Below are positions 1 to 7,552 of a stretch of 56,256 bases of DNA, in pieces. The stretch comes from an uncultured Clostridia bacterium. GTDB lineage: Bacteria > Bacillota > Clostridia > TANB77 > CAG-508. Location of the stretch: contig CAKPJC010000011.1 of NCBI GenBank assembly GCA_934162535.1, positions 1-56,256 on the forward strand, read 5' to 3'. The position numbers and the translations under genes were made by a program. The notes under the pieces were generated by a model. The model worked only from the letters and a program-made list of their open reading frames with translations. It was not told the origin of the DNA and ran no database searches. The stretch's first letter is position 1. Every line of letters begins with the position of its first letter.

Positions 1-905
1 GTTCCATATAGCTTCCCATCTGTTTTATCTTCCCAATACATATCACTTACATCTTCTATTGGTATCCATACCCATTGATTTCTTTCACATTGGGCTGTCC
101 ATTGATTACTATTTGTTATTTCTTCTGTTCCCTCATATATTACAAATCCTCCATATTTATGGTTTTGCATTGTGTCTGTATTTCCATTGTTTTTTCTGTC
201 ATATATTTTTACTTCTTTTACATATCCTTTATCTAATCCACTATTCGTTGAAGCATTTTTGTTATATATTATCTTTAGTTTATATGTTCCTTGGTTTAAC
301 TCTACTTTTGTGTTCATGTATGTTATACTTGATTCTGATGTTCCATAATATGTTCCATTTAGTTTTATTGTTGTTTTTTCTGTGCTATTTGTTGTTGTAT
401 TTATTATTTCTCCATATAAGTAATCTTTATAAAATTCACATGACACTGTCCAATTTAACTGTAATATTCCTCCATCTTCACTTACTGTAAACTCTTCTGA
501 TGTCATCTCACTTGTTGAACTATCTATATTATAATTACCACTTGTCCATATTCCACTATCATTCTTTGTCCATGGATATGTTCCCTCTGATGTAAATGTA
601 TCTGTTATGTTTTTATTTAAGTACAATGTTTCAAATGTTCCATTTACATATGACTCGCTTTCTACTGATGATGCTGTGTATCCTTTTGGCACTGGTACAT
701 CTATTCCATCTTTACTTTTTACCATTGTGTAATTATTGGGGTTCATTGCTTGTTTTTGTATTCTTCCTGTATTTTCTACTTCTACATTTTCATCCTTTTT
801 TGTTACTAAGCAAATTACTGTTGTTATTAGTATTATTGCTACTAATACTATTGAGATTATAACAATCATTCTCTTATTTAACTTTTTACTTTTTTTGTTT
901 TTCAT
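1..905 (-). CDS. FGE-like surface protein, N-terminal part (runs off left edge)
   Basis: 301 codons of a membrane-anchored protein are visible; the rest lies beyond base 1. The ATG at 905 has AGGAGG at 914-919, eight bases away. A Lys/Arg-rich start is followed by a hydrophobic segment (about residues 13-34), a signal anchor. Residues about 60-240 are Thr/Ser/Asn-rich and look like a beta-type extracellular module. Then come KYGGFVIYEGTEE and RNQWVWIPIEDV, which I recognise as the entry to the sulfatase-modifying-factor (FGE-like) fold in surface proteins of gut clostridia. No enzymatic role is implied. A related C-terminal half is found at the other edge of the window. A long untranslated leader (906-1212) precedes it. 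Confidence 0.7.
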   Translation of the reverse strand, partial: MKNKKSKKLNKRMIVIISIVLVAIILITTVICLVTKKDENVEVENTGRIQKQAMNPNNYTMVKSKDGIDVPVPKGYTASSVESESYVNGTFETLYLNKNITDTFTSEGTYPWTKNDSGIWTSGNYNIDSSTSEMTSEEFTVSEDGGILQLNWTVSCEFYKDYLYGEIINTTTNSTEKTTIKLNGTYYGTSESSITYMNTKVELNQGTYKLKIIYNKNASTNSGLDKGYVKEVKIYDRKNNGNTDTMQNHKYGGFVIYEGTEEITNSNQWTAQCERNQWVWIPIEDVSDMYWEDKTDGKLYG

Positions 906-1212
906 AGACTTTTCCTCCTATGTTTTTAAAAGGCAAAAAGGCAGTGACGAACTAAGCTATTTTTGTTTTAGTTTTTATCACTATCTTCTATTTTTATTAT
1001 TAAATTTTTCGTGTTTTTTATTAGTTTGCAAATACTATGTTTAATAAAGCTATACCCAATATATATACACACAGCCCCAACGCTTTCACAGGTTTATGTC
1101 TTAACTTTAGTTTCCGTGGCTTTTTTTCTCCTTTGCTTCTAATCTGCTAAAATTATATATTTAATCACTTATACTGTCAATAATTTTTCTCAAAAAAAAT
1201 ATTACTTTCAAA
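906..1212 (-). promoter_or_regulatory. Long 5' leader of the surface protein gene
   Basis: About 300 bases without a gene separate the terminator at 1214-1248 from the ATG at 905. Read on the minus strand, the block at about 1050-1135 is richer in G and C than its surroundings and contains AAAGCCACGGAAACTAAAG, a T-poor, purine-rich stretch with short self-complementary arms (AGCC and GGCT). This is unlike the surrounding AT-rich spacer. It could be a structured regulatory RNA, but I cannot assign it to a known class. Confidence 0.3.
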
Positions 1213-1213
1213 A

Positions 1214-1248
1214 AAAGAATTGCAAAAGTCTAGCTCTTGCAATTCTTT
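1214..1248 (-). terminator. Intrinsic terminator after the HD-domain gene
   Basis: AAAGAATTGCAA (1214-1225) pairs with TTGCAATTCTTT (1237-1248). On the minus strand the stem is followed by a T run. It closes the operon 2908-1256. Confidence 0.85.
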
Positions 1249-1255
1249 CTTTATG

Positions 1256-1810
1256 TTATATATCAAACAAATAAGTTGACTCAAGGTCTGCTTCAAAAGT
1301 TAATAATGCTAATGGGTATTTCTTATATGCTAATCCTATTGTTCCATATTGTTCTTTAGGCTCTGTAAATCCCATATGCCAACGAATAGCATATTTTTCT
1401 TCACTCGTTAATTTCATATATTCTGTTATCATCATTACAGATTTTTCTCCATGTCCATATGGAATTGCATCTTCAACAGTATAATATGGAACCTTCTCCC
1501 ATACTCCTAACGCATTTTTAGCATTTCTATAATCAATTTTATAGAAATTAACCTTACATATATCATGCAATAATGCAACTATTTTAATTGTATCTTCTGG
1601 AATATTTAATTTTACAGGTGAATTTTTTACCTTTTCAACAAGTATTTCATATACCTTCATGCTATGTTCGCAAAGCCCTCCTGCATAATCTCCATGGAAC
1701 CTTGTACTTGCAGGTGCTGTAAAAAAGTCTGTGCTCTCTAAAAACTTTATAAGGTCCTCTATTCCATCTCTTTTTACTGTTCTTAATATTTTTAAAAATT
1801 CTTCTTTCAT
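1256..1810 (-). CDS. HD-domain protein, putative phosphohydrolase
   Basis: A 184-residue soluble protein. Metal-binding HD signatures are present: H49 in CEHSMKV, H82-D83 in LLHDICK, then GHGEKS and RWHMG further on. This is the pattern of HD-superfamily phosphohydrolases acting on nucleotides or similar phosphoesters; the substrate is not evident. The ATG at 1810 is preferred: an AGGAG overlaps the upstream stop, but it lies 12 bases away. A TTG at 1822 is also possible, though it would directly abut the AGGAG. The gene is 15 bases downstream of the phosphodiester glycosidase gene, so the two are probably co-transcribed. Confidence 0.75.
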   Translation of the reverse strand: MKEEFLKILRTVKRDGIEDLIKFLESTDFFTAPASTRFHGDYAGGLCEHSMKVYEILVEKVKNSPVKLNIPEDTIKIVALLHDICKVNFYKIDYRNAKNALGVWEKVPYYTVEDAIPYGHGEKSVMMITEYMKLTSEEKYAIRWHMGFTEPKEQYGTIGLAYKKYPLALLTFEADLESTYLFDI

Positions 1811-1825
1811 TATTTTTATCAACTC

Positions 1826-2908
1826 CTATTTTGTTAATATGAATCCTGTAGATATAAATCTTGTTTTATGTGCTCCTGTACTATCAATAGGATCATTAAT
1901 CATTTCACCATTTACTATCATTACGCTTGATGTTCCACCATCTAAGTTTGATGCATTATATGCTCCATAATTTTGCATAATTTCTATTAAATCATTCATA
2001 TCAGCACCCGGTTTTGATACTGTTCTTCCATCAATTACTAAAAACAATACTATACCATCTTGTCTTTGTCCTATTGCTGTTCTTGGTGCTGTCCCCCAGC
2101 CACCATTACCTAATACTGATGATGCTTTTCCATTTACAATTAAGTATGGTCCAAATGTTACTGCATCTCTTACCTTCATTTGTTTTGCTTGTTCAACTGA
2201 CATCTTTCCTAATACTAACTTATTGTCTTCTGTAAATCCAATTAATCCTCCTGAACCACCATATGGTTTAGATGTAACAACTTTTCCATTTGATATTGTT
2301 GTTCCTAGTGGATTTGCACCATTGCTATTATAGTTTGGGTCTTCAAATCCACCACCATTTATTGCTATTACTGCATTGTTGTCTTTTGCCATTGTTTTTA
2401 GATATTGCCCACTTGTTCCTAATTTTTTAGTATATACTGTTCTTATTTTTGAAGGATCATATATTACTGCTAAATACCCACTGTATTTTTTTCCTTTTAC
2501 TTCTATTATTTTATATTCTTCATGTTCAGGGTCTTTTTCTAGTATTGCTTTTTCATATTCGTTTGCATATTCTTTCTTTTCTTCTTTTTTTACAACAATA
2601 ACATCTGTATCTGTTATCTCATTGACTTCTTCAACTTTATTTTTGTTTAAAACTTCTTGTATTGTTTCATCACTATAAAACCATGTTGCTAAATATTGAT
2701 GGTTTCTCGTTGTCATTGCTGTTGTAATTAGCCATTCTCTAAATCCTGGATATGGTCCATATAATAAAAATGCTACTGAGGCTATCCCTATTGCAATTAT
2801 AGTTGCTATTATTATTAATATTTTTTTTGCTTTTTTCTTTTTATTTGCTCTTTTTTGCATCCTTTTTCCACTTCTCTTGTTATCATTTGTTTCTTCATTT
2901 ATACTCAT
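1826..2908 (-). CDS. Phosphodiester glycosidase (NAGPA-like) family membrane protein
   Basis: A 360-residue protein with a very basic N-terminus (KRMQKRANKKKKAKK), a single membrane segment (about residues 30-52) and an extracytoplasmic C-terminal domain. The motifs AINGGGF, TAPRTAIGQ and NLDGGTSSVM are those of the phosphodiester glycosidase family (PF09992), which includes the mammalian uncovering enzyme and bacterial exopolysaccharide-related proteins. The start was chosen at the ATG at 2908 because AAAGGAG lies about ten bases upstream. The true substrate is unknown, probably a cell-surface glycan phosphodiester. The next gene downstream is the HD-domain gene. Confidence 0.75.
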   Translation of the reverse strand: MSINEETNDNKRSGKRMQKRANKKKKAKKILIIIATIIAIGIASVAFLLYGPYPGFREWLITTAMTTRNHQYLATWFYSDETIQEVLNKNKVEEVNEITDTDVIVVKKEEKKEYANEYEKAILEKDPEHEEYKIIEVKGKKYSGYLAVIYDPSKIRTVYTKKLGTSGQYLKTMAKDNNAVIAINGGGFEDPNYNSNGANPLGTTISNGKVVTSKPYGGSGGLIGFTEDNKLVLGKMSVEQAKQMKVRDAVTFGPYLIVNGKASSVLGNGGWGTAPRTAIGQRQDGIVLFLVIDGRTVSKPGADMNDLIEIMQNYGAYNASNLDGGTSSVMIVNGEMINDPIDSTGAHKTRFISTGFILTK

Positions 2909-2986
2909 TATATTATACACTCCTTTTTTCATTTGTTCATTATAGCAATTTTTTCGACCTATAGCAACTCTTTTTTCATTTTTTTA

Positions 2987-3015
2987 TTGAATTTTCACAA
3001 TAAAAATTGTATAAT
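2987..3015 (+). promoter_or_regulatory. Sigma-A promoter of hisS
   Basis: TTGAAT (2987-2992), a 17-base spacer, and TATAAT (3010-3015), 26 bases ahead of the hisS ATG. The leader is too short for a T-box. Confidence 0.75.
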
Positions 3016-3041
3016 ATTGTTACTTAAAAGGAGGAATTTGT

Positions 3042-4364
3042 ATGTCACAAAACAAAGTACAACCTAGAACATTACCAGGTTTTATGGAACTATTACCACA
3101 TGAGCAAATTTTATTTAATCAAATGAAAGAAAAAATACAAAAATCATATGAAAAATTCGGTTTTTTACCTCTTAATACTCCTATAATAGAACACGCTGAT
3201 GTTCTATTAGCAAAAGCAGGTGGAGAAACAGAAAAACAAATATATCGTTTTACAAAAGGTGATACTGATTTAGCATTACGTTTCGATTTAACAGTACCTT
3301 TAGCAAAATATGTTGCAATGCATTATGGAGAACTATCTTTCCCATTTAAACGCTATCAAATAGGAAAAGTTTACAGGGGAGAACGTCCTCAAAAAGGTAG
3401 ATACCGTGAATTTTATCAATGTGATATAGATATAATTGGAGACACAGAATTAAATACATTATACGATGCAGAATTGCCTAATGTTATTTATACTACTTTT
3501 AATGATTTAGGTTTCACTGATTTTACAATTCATATTAATAATAGGAAAATTCTAAATGGCTTATTTAGCAGTTTAGATTTAACTGATGCTTCAGTTGATA
3601 TTATGAGAATTATAGATAAAATTGCAAAAATTGGCGAAGAAAACGTTATAAAAGAGCTTGAAGAATTAAATATTAGCAAAGATAAAATATCAACAATAAT
3701 GAAATTTATCGCAATTTCAGGTAACACTGATGAAAAATTATCTGCATTAAAAAATATAGGAATTACTGATGAACTATTTATGACAGGATTTAATGAATTA
3801 AATGATGTTATTTCTTGTATGAGATTATTGGGTATGCCTGAAAATAGCTTTATGGTTGATTTGACTATTGCTCGTGGATTAGATTATTATACTGGAACAG
3901 TTTATGAAACATTCTTAAATGACTACCCTCAATTAGGTAGTGTATGTTCTGGTGGTAGATATGATAATTTAGCTGAATACTATACTACAAAAAAACTTCC
4001 TGGTGTAGGTGTTTCAATAGGATTAACAAGATTTTTCTACAAACTTAATGAATTAAATATTATAAAAGCTAATAAACATTCTATTGCAGATGTATTAGTT
4101 GTTTCCGCTTCTGATGATATATCACCATGTTTACCTATTGCAACTAAATTACGTAATTCCAATGTTAATACAGAAGTTTATATGGAAAATAAAAAAATAA
4201 AAGCAAAATTTAAATATGCTGATAGGCTTTCTATTCCATTTGTAATAACTATTGGTGAAACTGAGATTGAAACAAACACTGTTTCATTAAAAAATATGAA
4301 TACAGGAGAACAAGTACAAGTAAATCTTGACGAAGCCATAGAAATAATAAAAGGTGCAAAATAA
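3042..4364 (+). CDS. hisS: Histidine--tRNA ligase
   Basis: Charges tRNA-His with histidine in the cytoplasm. At 440 residues it has the usual bacterial HisRS length. Class II motif 2 is clear in KRYQIGKVYRGERPQKGR, and the histidine-binding signature in RGLDYYTGTVYE with CSGGRYDNL. The C-terminal anticodon-binding domain starts near residue 345 (ADVLVVSAS). GGAGG is well placed ahead of the ATG. The last codons form the left arm of a bidirectional terminator shared with convergent sigH. Confidence 0.95.
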   Translation: MSQNKVQPRTLPGFMELLPHEQILFNQMKEKIQKSYEKFGFLPLNTPIIEHADVLLAKAGGETEKQIYRFTKGDTDLALRFDLTVPLAKYVAMHYGELSFPFKRYQIGKVYRGERPQKGRYREFYQCDIDIIGDTELNTLYDAELPNVIYTTFNDLGFTDFTIHINNRKILNGLFSSLDLTDASVDIMRIIDKIAKIGEENVIKELEELNISKDKISTIMKFIAISGNTDEKLSALKNIGITDELFMTGFNELNDVISCMRLLGMPENSFMVDLTIARGLDYYTGTVYETFLNDYPQLGSVCSGGRYDNLAEYYTTKKLPGVGVSIGLTRFFYKLNELNIIKANKHSIADVLVVSASDDISPCLPIATKLRNSNVNTEVYMENKKIKAKFKYADRLSIPFVITIGETEIETNTVSLKNMNTGEQVQVNLDEAIEIIKGAK

Positions 4365-4376
4365 AATCGCACCTTT
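4350..4376. terminator. Bidirectional terminator between hisS and sigH
   Basis: AAAGGTGC (4350-4357) pairs with GCACCTTT (4369-4376), with T runs on both sides. The left arm lies inside the 3' end of hisS, and the sigH stop is at 4377. Confidence 0.85.
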
Positions 4377-5018
4377 TTATCCTATATTACTTTTTATCTT
4401 ATTTGCTTTTTTTCTAATTCTTTGTATTGCAGTATCTACTGACTTTATTTTCGCATTTAGCTTATCTGCTATTGCCGCATATGTTTTACCTTTTTCATAT
4501 TCATATAAAACGGCCAATTCAAAGTCGCTAAGATTGTCCTTTATTGATTTCTCAATGCTCTTAAAATACTCCCTATCTGCAATTATGTCTGAAGGGTCAT
4601 TTAGCTCTCTTACATCTAATATTTCAATTTTATCCATATCTTCATTATCTTCATATGCCGCAGAATTAAGTGATATTGAAGAGTTTAATGGTATATGTTT
4701 TTGTCTATTTGAATTTTTTACTGCTGTTATAAGTTGTCTTTCGATACACATATTTGCAAATGTTTTAAATGAGTTTTGCTTTTCCATATCAAATGACTTT
4801 ACAGCTTTATATAAACCTATCATTCCCTCTTGTACCATGTCCTCTTTTTCTGCACCTATCATGAAGAATTTGTTTGCTTTCATGTATACTATTTCATTAT
4901 ATCTTTTCATTAAACAATTTAGTGCTGTTTGATCATCATTTTTTATATTTTCTATTAACATTTCGTCTGTCATTTGTGTATAATTATTTTCATTAATTGA
5001 AAACATATTTTCATTCAT
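4377..5018 (-). CDS. sigH: RNA polymerase sigma-H (sporulation/stationary phase)
   Basis: A 213-residue sigma-70 family protein of Spo0H type, which directs early-sporulation transcription. Region 2 contains DMVQEGMIGLYKAVKSFD and FANMCIERQL; region 4 is at residues about 165-210 (FELAVLYEYEKGKTYAAIA, then IQRIRKK). AGGAGG lies 12 bases from the ATG, rather far. A consensus sigma-A promoter (5055-5083) overlaps the end of murI. It converges on hisS. Confidence 0.88.
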   Translation of the reverse strand: MNENMFSINENNYTQMTDEMLIENIKNDDQTALNCLMKRYNEIVYMKANKFFMIGAEKEDMVQEGMIGLYKAVKSFDMEKQNSFKTFANMCIERQLITAVKNSNRQKHIPLNSSISLNSAAYEDNEDMDKIEILDVRELNDPSDIIADREYFKSIEKSIKDNLSDFELAVLYEYEKGKTYAAIADKLNAKIKSVDTAIQRIRKKANKIKSNIG

Positions 5019-5054
5019 TATGTATTATGTCCTCCTACTTTTCTTTACACTGTA

Positions 5055-5083
5055 ATTATATCTTGTAATTGCCCTTGTGTCAA
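5055..5083 (-). promoter_or_regulatory. Consensus sigma-A promoter of sigH inside the murI 3' end
   Basis: On the minus strand, TTGACA (5083-5078), 17 bases, TATAAT (5060-5055). Both hexamers and the spacing match the consensus. The -35 overlaps the murI stop codon (5082-5080). Confidence 0.85.
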
Positions 5084-5874
5084 CATTTTAACCGTATTTC
5101 TTGAATTTTTGTGTCTATTTTCATTATATTTTTCGCAATATTAGCAAATTCCTTTTCTGGCTTTGTTAAATATATCTCTTCTCTTGTCTTTTTGCCTTTA
5201 TTCTCTAATCTATTCTCTTCCATATATTTTTTTATATATTTTGCAACTGTTTCTCCTGTATGTATCAGTTCAATATCGTATTCAAATTCTTCTCTTATAA
5301 TTTTCTCATATATCGGATAATGTGTACATCCCAATATAATTTTATCTATTTTATTTTTCTTGAATATTTCCATGTATTCTTTTATTACTTTTCTTCCTTC
5401 AATACTATTCGCTCTTCCTTCTTCTGCTATTTCTGCTAACATAGGACATGCTTTGTTTATTACTTCTATTTCAGGCATTGCTTCTTTTAATTTTTTTTCC
5501 CATGCTCCATTTCTTATCGTTCCCTTTGTTGCTATTACTCCAACTCTTTTTATTTTTTGTTCTTTTATGTATTTGACTGTAGGTTCTATAATCCCAATTA
5601 TTGGTATTTCAAACTTCTCTTTTAATACATCTATTGCTTGACTTGTAGCTGTACCACATGCAATTATTATCATTTTCGCACCTCTTTTTATTAGTTCATC
5701 TACATTGCGTATAGAGTATTCGATTATCTCTTCACTTTTCCTTCCACCATATGGAAAATTTTTTGTATCTCCCAAATATACTATATTTTCATTTGGAAAT
5801 TCGCTTTTTATTTTTGTGAATACTGTTAATCCTCCAACTCCTGAGTCAAAAATTCCTATTGCATTTTTTTCCAT
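5080..5874 (-). CDS. murI: Glutamate racemase
   Basis: Makes D-glutamate for peptidoglycan. At 264 residues the length is normal. The N-terminal IGIFDSGVGGLTV carries the first Asp/Ser pair. The two catalytic cysteines are in CGTATSQA (C73) and GCTHYP (about residue 183). GGAAGGAG lies nine bases ahead of the ATG. Its stop codon is shared with the -35 element of the sigH promoter; it is the upstream neighbour of sigH on the same strand. Confidence 0.93.
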   Translation of the reverse strand: MEKNAIGIFDSGVGGLTVFTKIKSEFPNENIVYLGDTKNFPYGGRKSEEIIEYSIRNVDELIKRGAKMIIIACGTATSQAIDVLKEKFEIPIIGIIEPTVKYIKEQKIKRVGVIATKGTIRNGAWEKKLKEAMPEIEVINKACPMLAEIAEEGRANSIEGRKVIKEYMEIFKKNKIDKIILGCTHYPIYEKIIREEFEYDIELIHTGETVAKYIKKYMEENRLENKGKKTREEIYLTKPEKEFANIAKNIMKIDTKIQEIRLKC

Positions 5875-5981
5875 TTTCTTTGTCTCCTTCCTAAGTTATA
5901 GGATATATTATACTATATTTTTTCTATTTATTCCATAAGTTTATTACCAATTTTGAATTTTTTTCATACTATATATTAATA

Positions 5982-5995
5982 ATGGCATATGCCAT
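5982..5995. promoter_or_regulatory. Perfect 14-bp palindrome upstream of the Cys-rich gene
   Basis: ATGGCATATGCCAT is a perfect inverted repeat 18 bases ahead of the ATG at 6014, just before the ribosome site. It may be an operator. Its GCATATGC core recurs in the palindrome at 35036-35049. Confidence 0.45.
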
Positions 5996-6013
5996 AAGAA
6001 AGGAAGTTTTTAT

Positions 6014-6466
6014 ATGGAAATAAATGAAAAGAAATCTGAACCAATGTGTCCTGTTCTTGATATAGATGGATTTATTGCAGATGGTAAACAATATGATTTA
6101 GATATAACTCTTGCTAATGACCATAGAGATGTTATCTATGGTATTGTGAAAGATTGTTTCAAAGAACCTGTTAGAGATGCTGTCGTTAAATTAGTAGAAG
6201 TTGATTATAAATTTGGTAAAAAAGAATTAAAACCTGTTTCTCATACTTTTACAGATAAAGATGGCGAATTTGTATTTGGTCCTCTTTGCCCTGGAAAGAA
6301 ATATGCTATTGACATATGGGCAAATTGTGTAAAACATGTAAAGGTTTGTGCAAAATGTCATCATGAGGGTAAATGTTTAAAAGGTATTGAACTTGATTGT
6401 GATTATCACTTTGATGAACATTGCAAACCTTGTGATGATAGATGTGAATCTGATGATTGCAAATAG
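6014..6466 (+). CDS. Cys-rich protein with carboxypeptidase-regulatory-like (Ig-type) domain
   Basis: A 150-residue protein without signal peptide or membrane segment. Residues about 38-100 (VIYGIVKDCFKEPVRDAVV ... FTDKDGEFVFGPLCPGKKY) fit a CarboxypepD-regulatory/CnaB-type beta-sandwich. The C-terminus is Cys- and His-rich: the protein has 12 cysteines, eight of them after residue 115 (VCAKCHHEGKC, EHCKPCDDRCESDDC), suggesting metal binding or disulfide cross-linking. Similar proteins in clostridia are uncharacterised; a spore or cell-surface structural role is only a guess. It stands alone, between a palindrome and a terminator. Confidence 0.7.
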   Translation: MEINEKKSEPMCPVLDIDGFIADGKQYDLDITLANDHRDVIYGIVKDCFKEPVRDAVVKLVEVDYKFGKKELKPVSHTFTDKDGEFVFGPLCPGKKYAIDIWANCVKHVKVCAKCHHEGKCLKGIELDCDYHFDEHCKPCDDRCESDDCK

Positions 6467-6481
6467 TCATTGTCATATATT

Positions 6482-6513
6482 AAGAGCCTATGCTTAACTT
6501 AAGCAAGGCTCTT
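6482..6513 (+). terminator. Terminator of the Cys-rich gene
   Basis: AAGAGCC (6482-6488) pairs with GGCTCTT (6507-6513); an inner TGCTTAA/TTAAGCA extends the stem. A short T-rich tail follows. Confidence 0.8.
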
Positions 6514-6525
6514 TCTTCATATTAC

Positions 6526-6669
6526 TTAGATTAGCCCCATTTTTTTAGCTAATTTTTTACTTTTTTTTGATACTTGACTCATGTTCCAGCTATTGTCTGT
6601 ACACATCATCACTACGCCTGTTGTTATTATTCCTCCAACAAGTAATCCTTTCATAAATTTCATATTCAT
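6526..6669 (-). CDS. Small 47-residue protein with hydrophobic N-terminus
   Basis: A short gene. The product begins MNMKFMKGLLVGGIITTGVV and ends KKSKKLAKKMGLI. The N-terminal helix (about residues 5-21) is hydrophobic with GG, like small YtxH-type membrane-associated proteins; the tail is strongly basic. AAAGGA lies eight bases ahead of the ATG. It starts 13 bases after the TauE/SafE gene at 6683 and is probably the last gene of that operon. Confidence 0.6.
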   Translation of the reverse strand: MNMKFMKGLLVGGIITTGVVMMCTDNSWNMSQVSKKSKKLAKKMGLI

Positions 6670-6682
6670 TTTATCATTCCTT

Positions 6683-7081
6683 TCAATTTTTTAGACTATT
6701 ATTATTATTACTTTTTTTATTTTGTTTATACTCTTTTATCAAGGTATATATTTCATGAATAGTAATTATTACCAAAAAAATGCCGAATAATTTTTTTAAT
6801 ATTTGAACATTAATATTTGTTGATATTAGTGCCCCTATAATCGCACCAATTACGCCAAATATTGATATGTTTATTGCTAATTTTTTGTCAATGTTTTTTT
6901 CTTTATAATTTATTAGTATTGCTGAAATTGATGTTGGAATAAAATATATTAAATTTGTGGCTTGAGCAACATGTTGCTCTACTCCTAAAAAGACTGAAAG
7001 TAGAAATATTAGTATTGTTCCTCCTCCCATACCAATACCACTAAATATCCCCGATATTATTCCAATGATTATTTCTAACAT
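6683..7081 (-). CDS. Half-length TauE/SafE-family permease (subunit 2)
   Basis: A 132-residue, about four-helix membrane protein. It begins with IIGIISGIFSGIGMGGGTI, the glycine-rich signature of TauE/SafE (YfcA) anion exporters, which normally have about 250 residues and two such halves. AAAGGAG is five bases ahead of the ATG. The next gene upstream (7092-7439) encodes a second half, so the two probably form a heterodimeric transporter, of sulfite, sulfonate or another small anion. The C-terminus is polar and Asn-rich. Confidence 0.75.
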   Translation of the reverse strand: MLEIIIGIISGIFSGIGMGGGTILIFLLSVFLGVEQHVAQATNLIYFIPTSISAILINYKEKNIDKKLAINISIFGVIGAIIGALISTNINVQILKKLFGIFLVIITIHEIYTLIKEYKQNKKSNNNNSLKN

Positions 7082-7091
7082 GAACTCTCCT

Positions 7092-7439
7092 TTATTTTAT
7101 CAACATATTATAAGATACATATATTAAGAAAAAAATAAATATTATTTTTAAGATGTATTCTGGAAATTTTTTTATAATTTTTGCCCCAAGATATCCTCCT
7201 ATAATTCCTCCTATTGCACACACTATTCCTATTTTCCAATTAATATAATTACTTTTATAGTAAAATACACTTGTTGTAATTACCATTACCAACATACAAC
7301 AAAGTGATGTTCCTCTTGCTTTTCTAGAGTCTATTTTTAATATATACATAAATGCTGGAACTAGTATCATTCCTCCTCCTGTCCCAAATAGTCCACATAT
7401 TGTTCCAGCTGATACTCCTATTAAGATTTTTTTTAACAT
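7092..7439 (-). CDS. Half-length TauE/SafE-family permease (subunit 1)
   Basis: A 115-residue membrane protein with about four helices and the half-repeat signature IGVSAGTICGLFGTGGGMIL, then RKARGTSL. The start is the ATG at 7439 (AGGAG seven bases away); an upstream in-frame extension has no ribosome site. It is ten bases upstream of the second half (6683-7081). The dispersed palindromic repeat at 7465-7506 lies in its leader. Confidence 0.75.
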   Translation of the reverse strand: MLKKILIGVSAGTICGLFGTGGGMILVPAFMYILKIDSRKARGTSLCCMLVMVITTSVFYYKSNYINWKIGIVCAIGGIIGGYLGAKIIKKFPEYILKIIFIFFLIYVSYNMLIK

Positions 7440-7464
7440 CTTTTTTCTCCTAAGATTAATAACC

Positions 7465-7506
7465 GTAGCCTTTATGTAATAGGAAAGTATCACTTTTCTA
7501 TTATAT
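7465..7506. repeat. Dispersed palindromic repeat, copy 1
   Basis: TAATAGGAAAGT (7477-7488) and ACTTTTCTATTA (7492-7503) form an imperfect inverted repeat with a 3-base loop, preceded by GTAGCCTTTA. A closely similar element in the same orientation, including the GTAGC flank, occurs at 49873-49917. Both lie in the 5' leader of a minus-strand gene. Confidence 0.6.
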
Positions 7507-7513
7507 AAAAAAC

Positions 7514-7537
7514 GGATAAAAGTTTTACCTCTTATCC
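7514..7537. terminator. Terminator after rarA
   Basis: GGATAA (7514-7519) pairs with TTATCC (7532-7537). On the minus strand it is followed by GTTTTTTATA, so it ends rarA transcription. Confidence 0.6.
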
Positions 7538-7552
7538 ATTTTTACCATTTTT

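Noticed and set aside
59..1044. Three plus-strand open frames rich in Leu, Phe and Ile
   Set aside because: They are antisense to the FGE-like surface gene or lie in its leader, lack ribosome sites, and have the hydrophobic composition expected from the complement of AT-rich coding DNA.
906..1212. Cyclic-di-GMP-I riboswitch
   Set aside because: AAAGCCACGGAAACTAAAG recalls its 3' half, but the paired GGCAAACC and GNRA-loop parts are not found upstream; kept only as an unassigned leader.
2933..3041. T-box ahead of hisS
   Set aside because: Only 26 bases separate the -10 element from the start codon, too short for a T-box.
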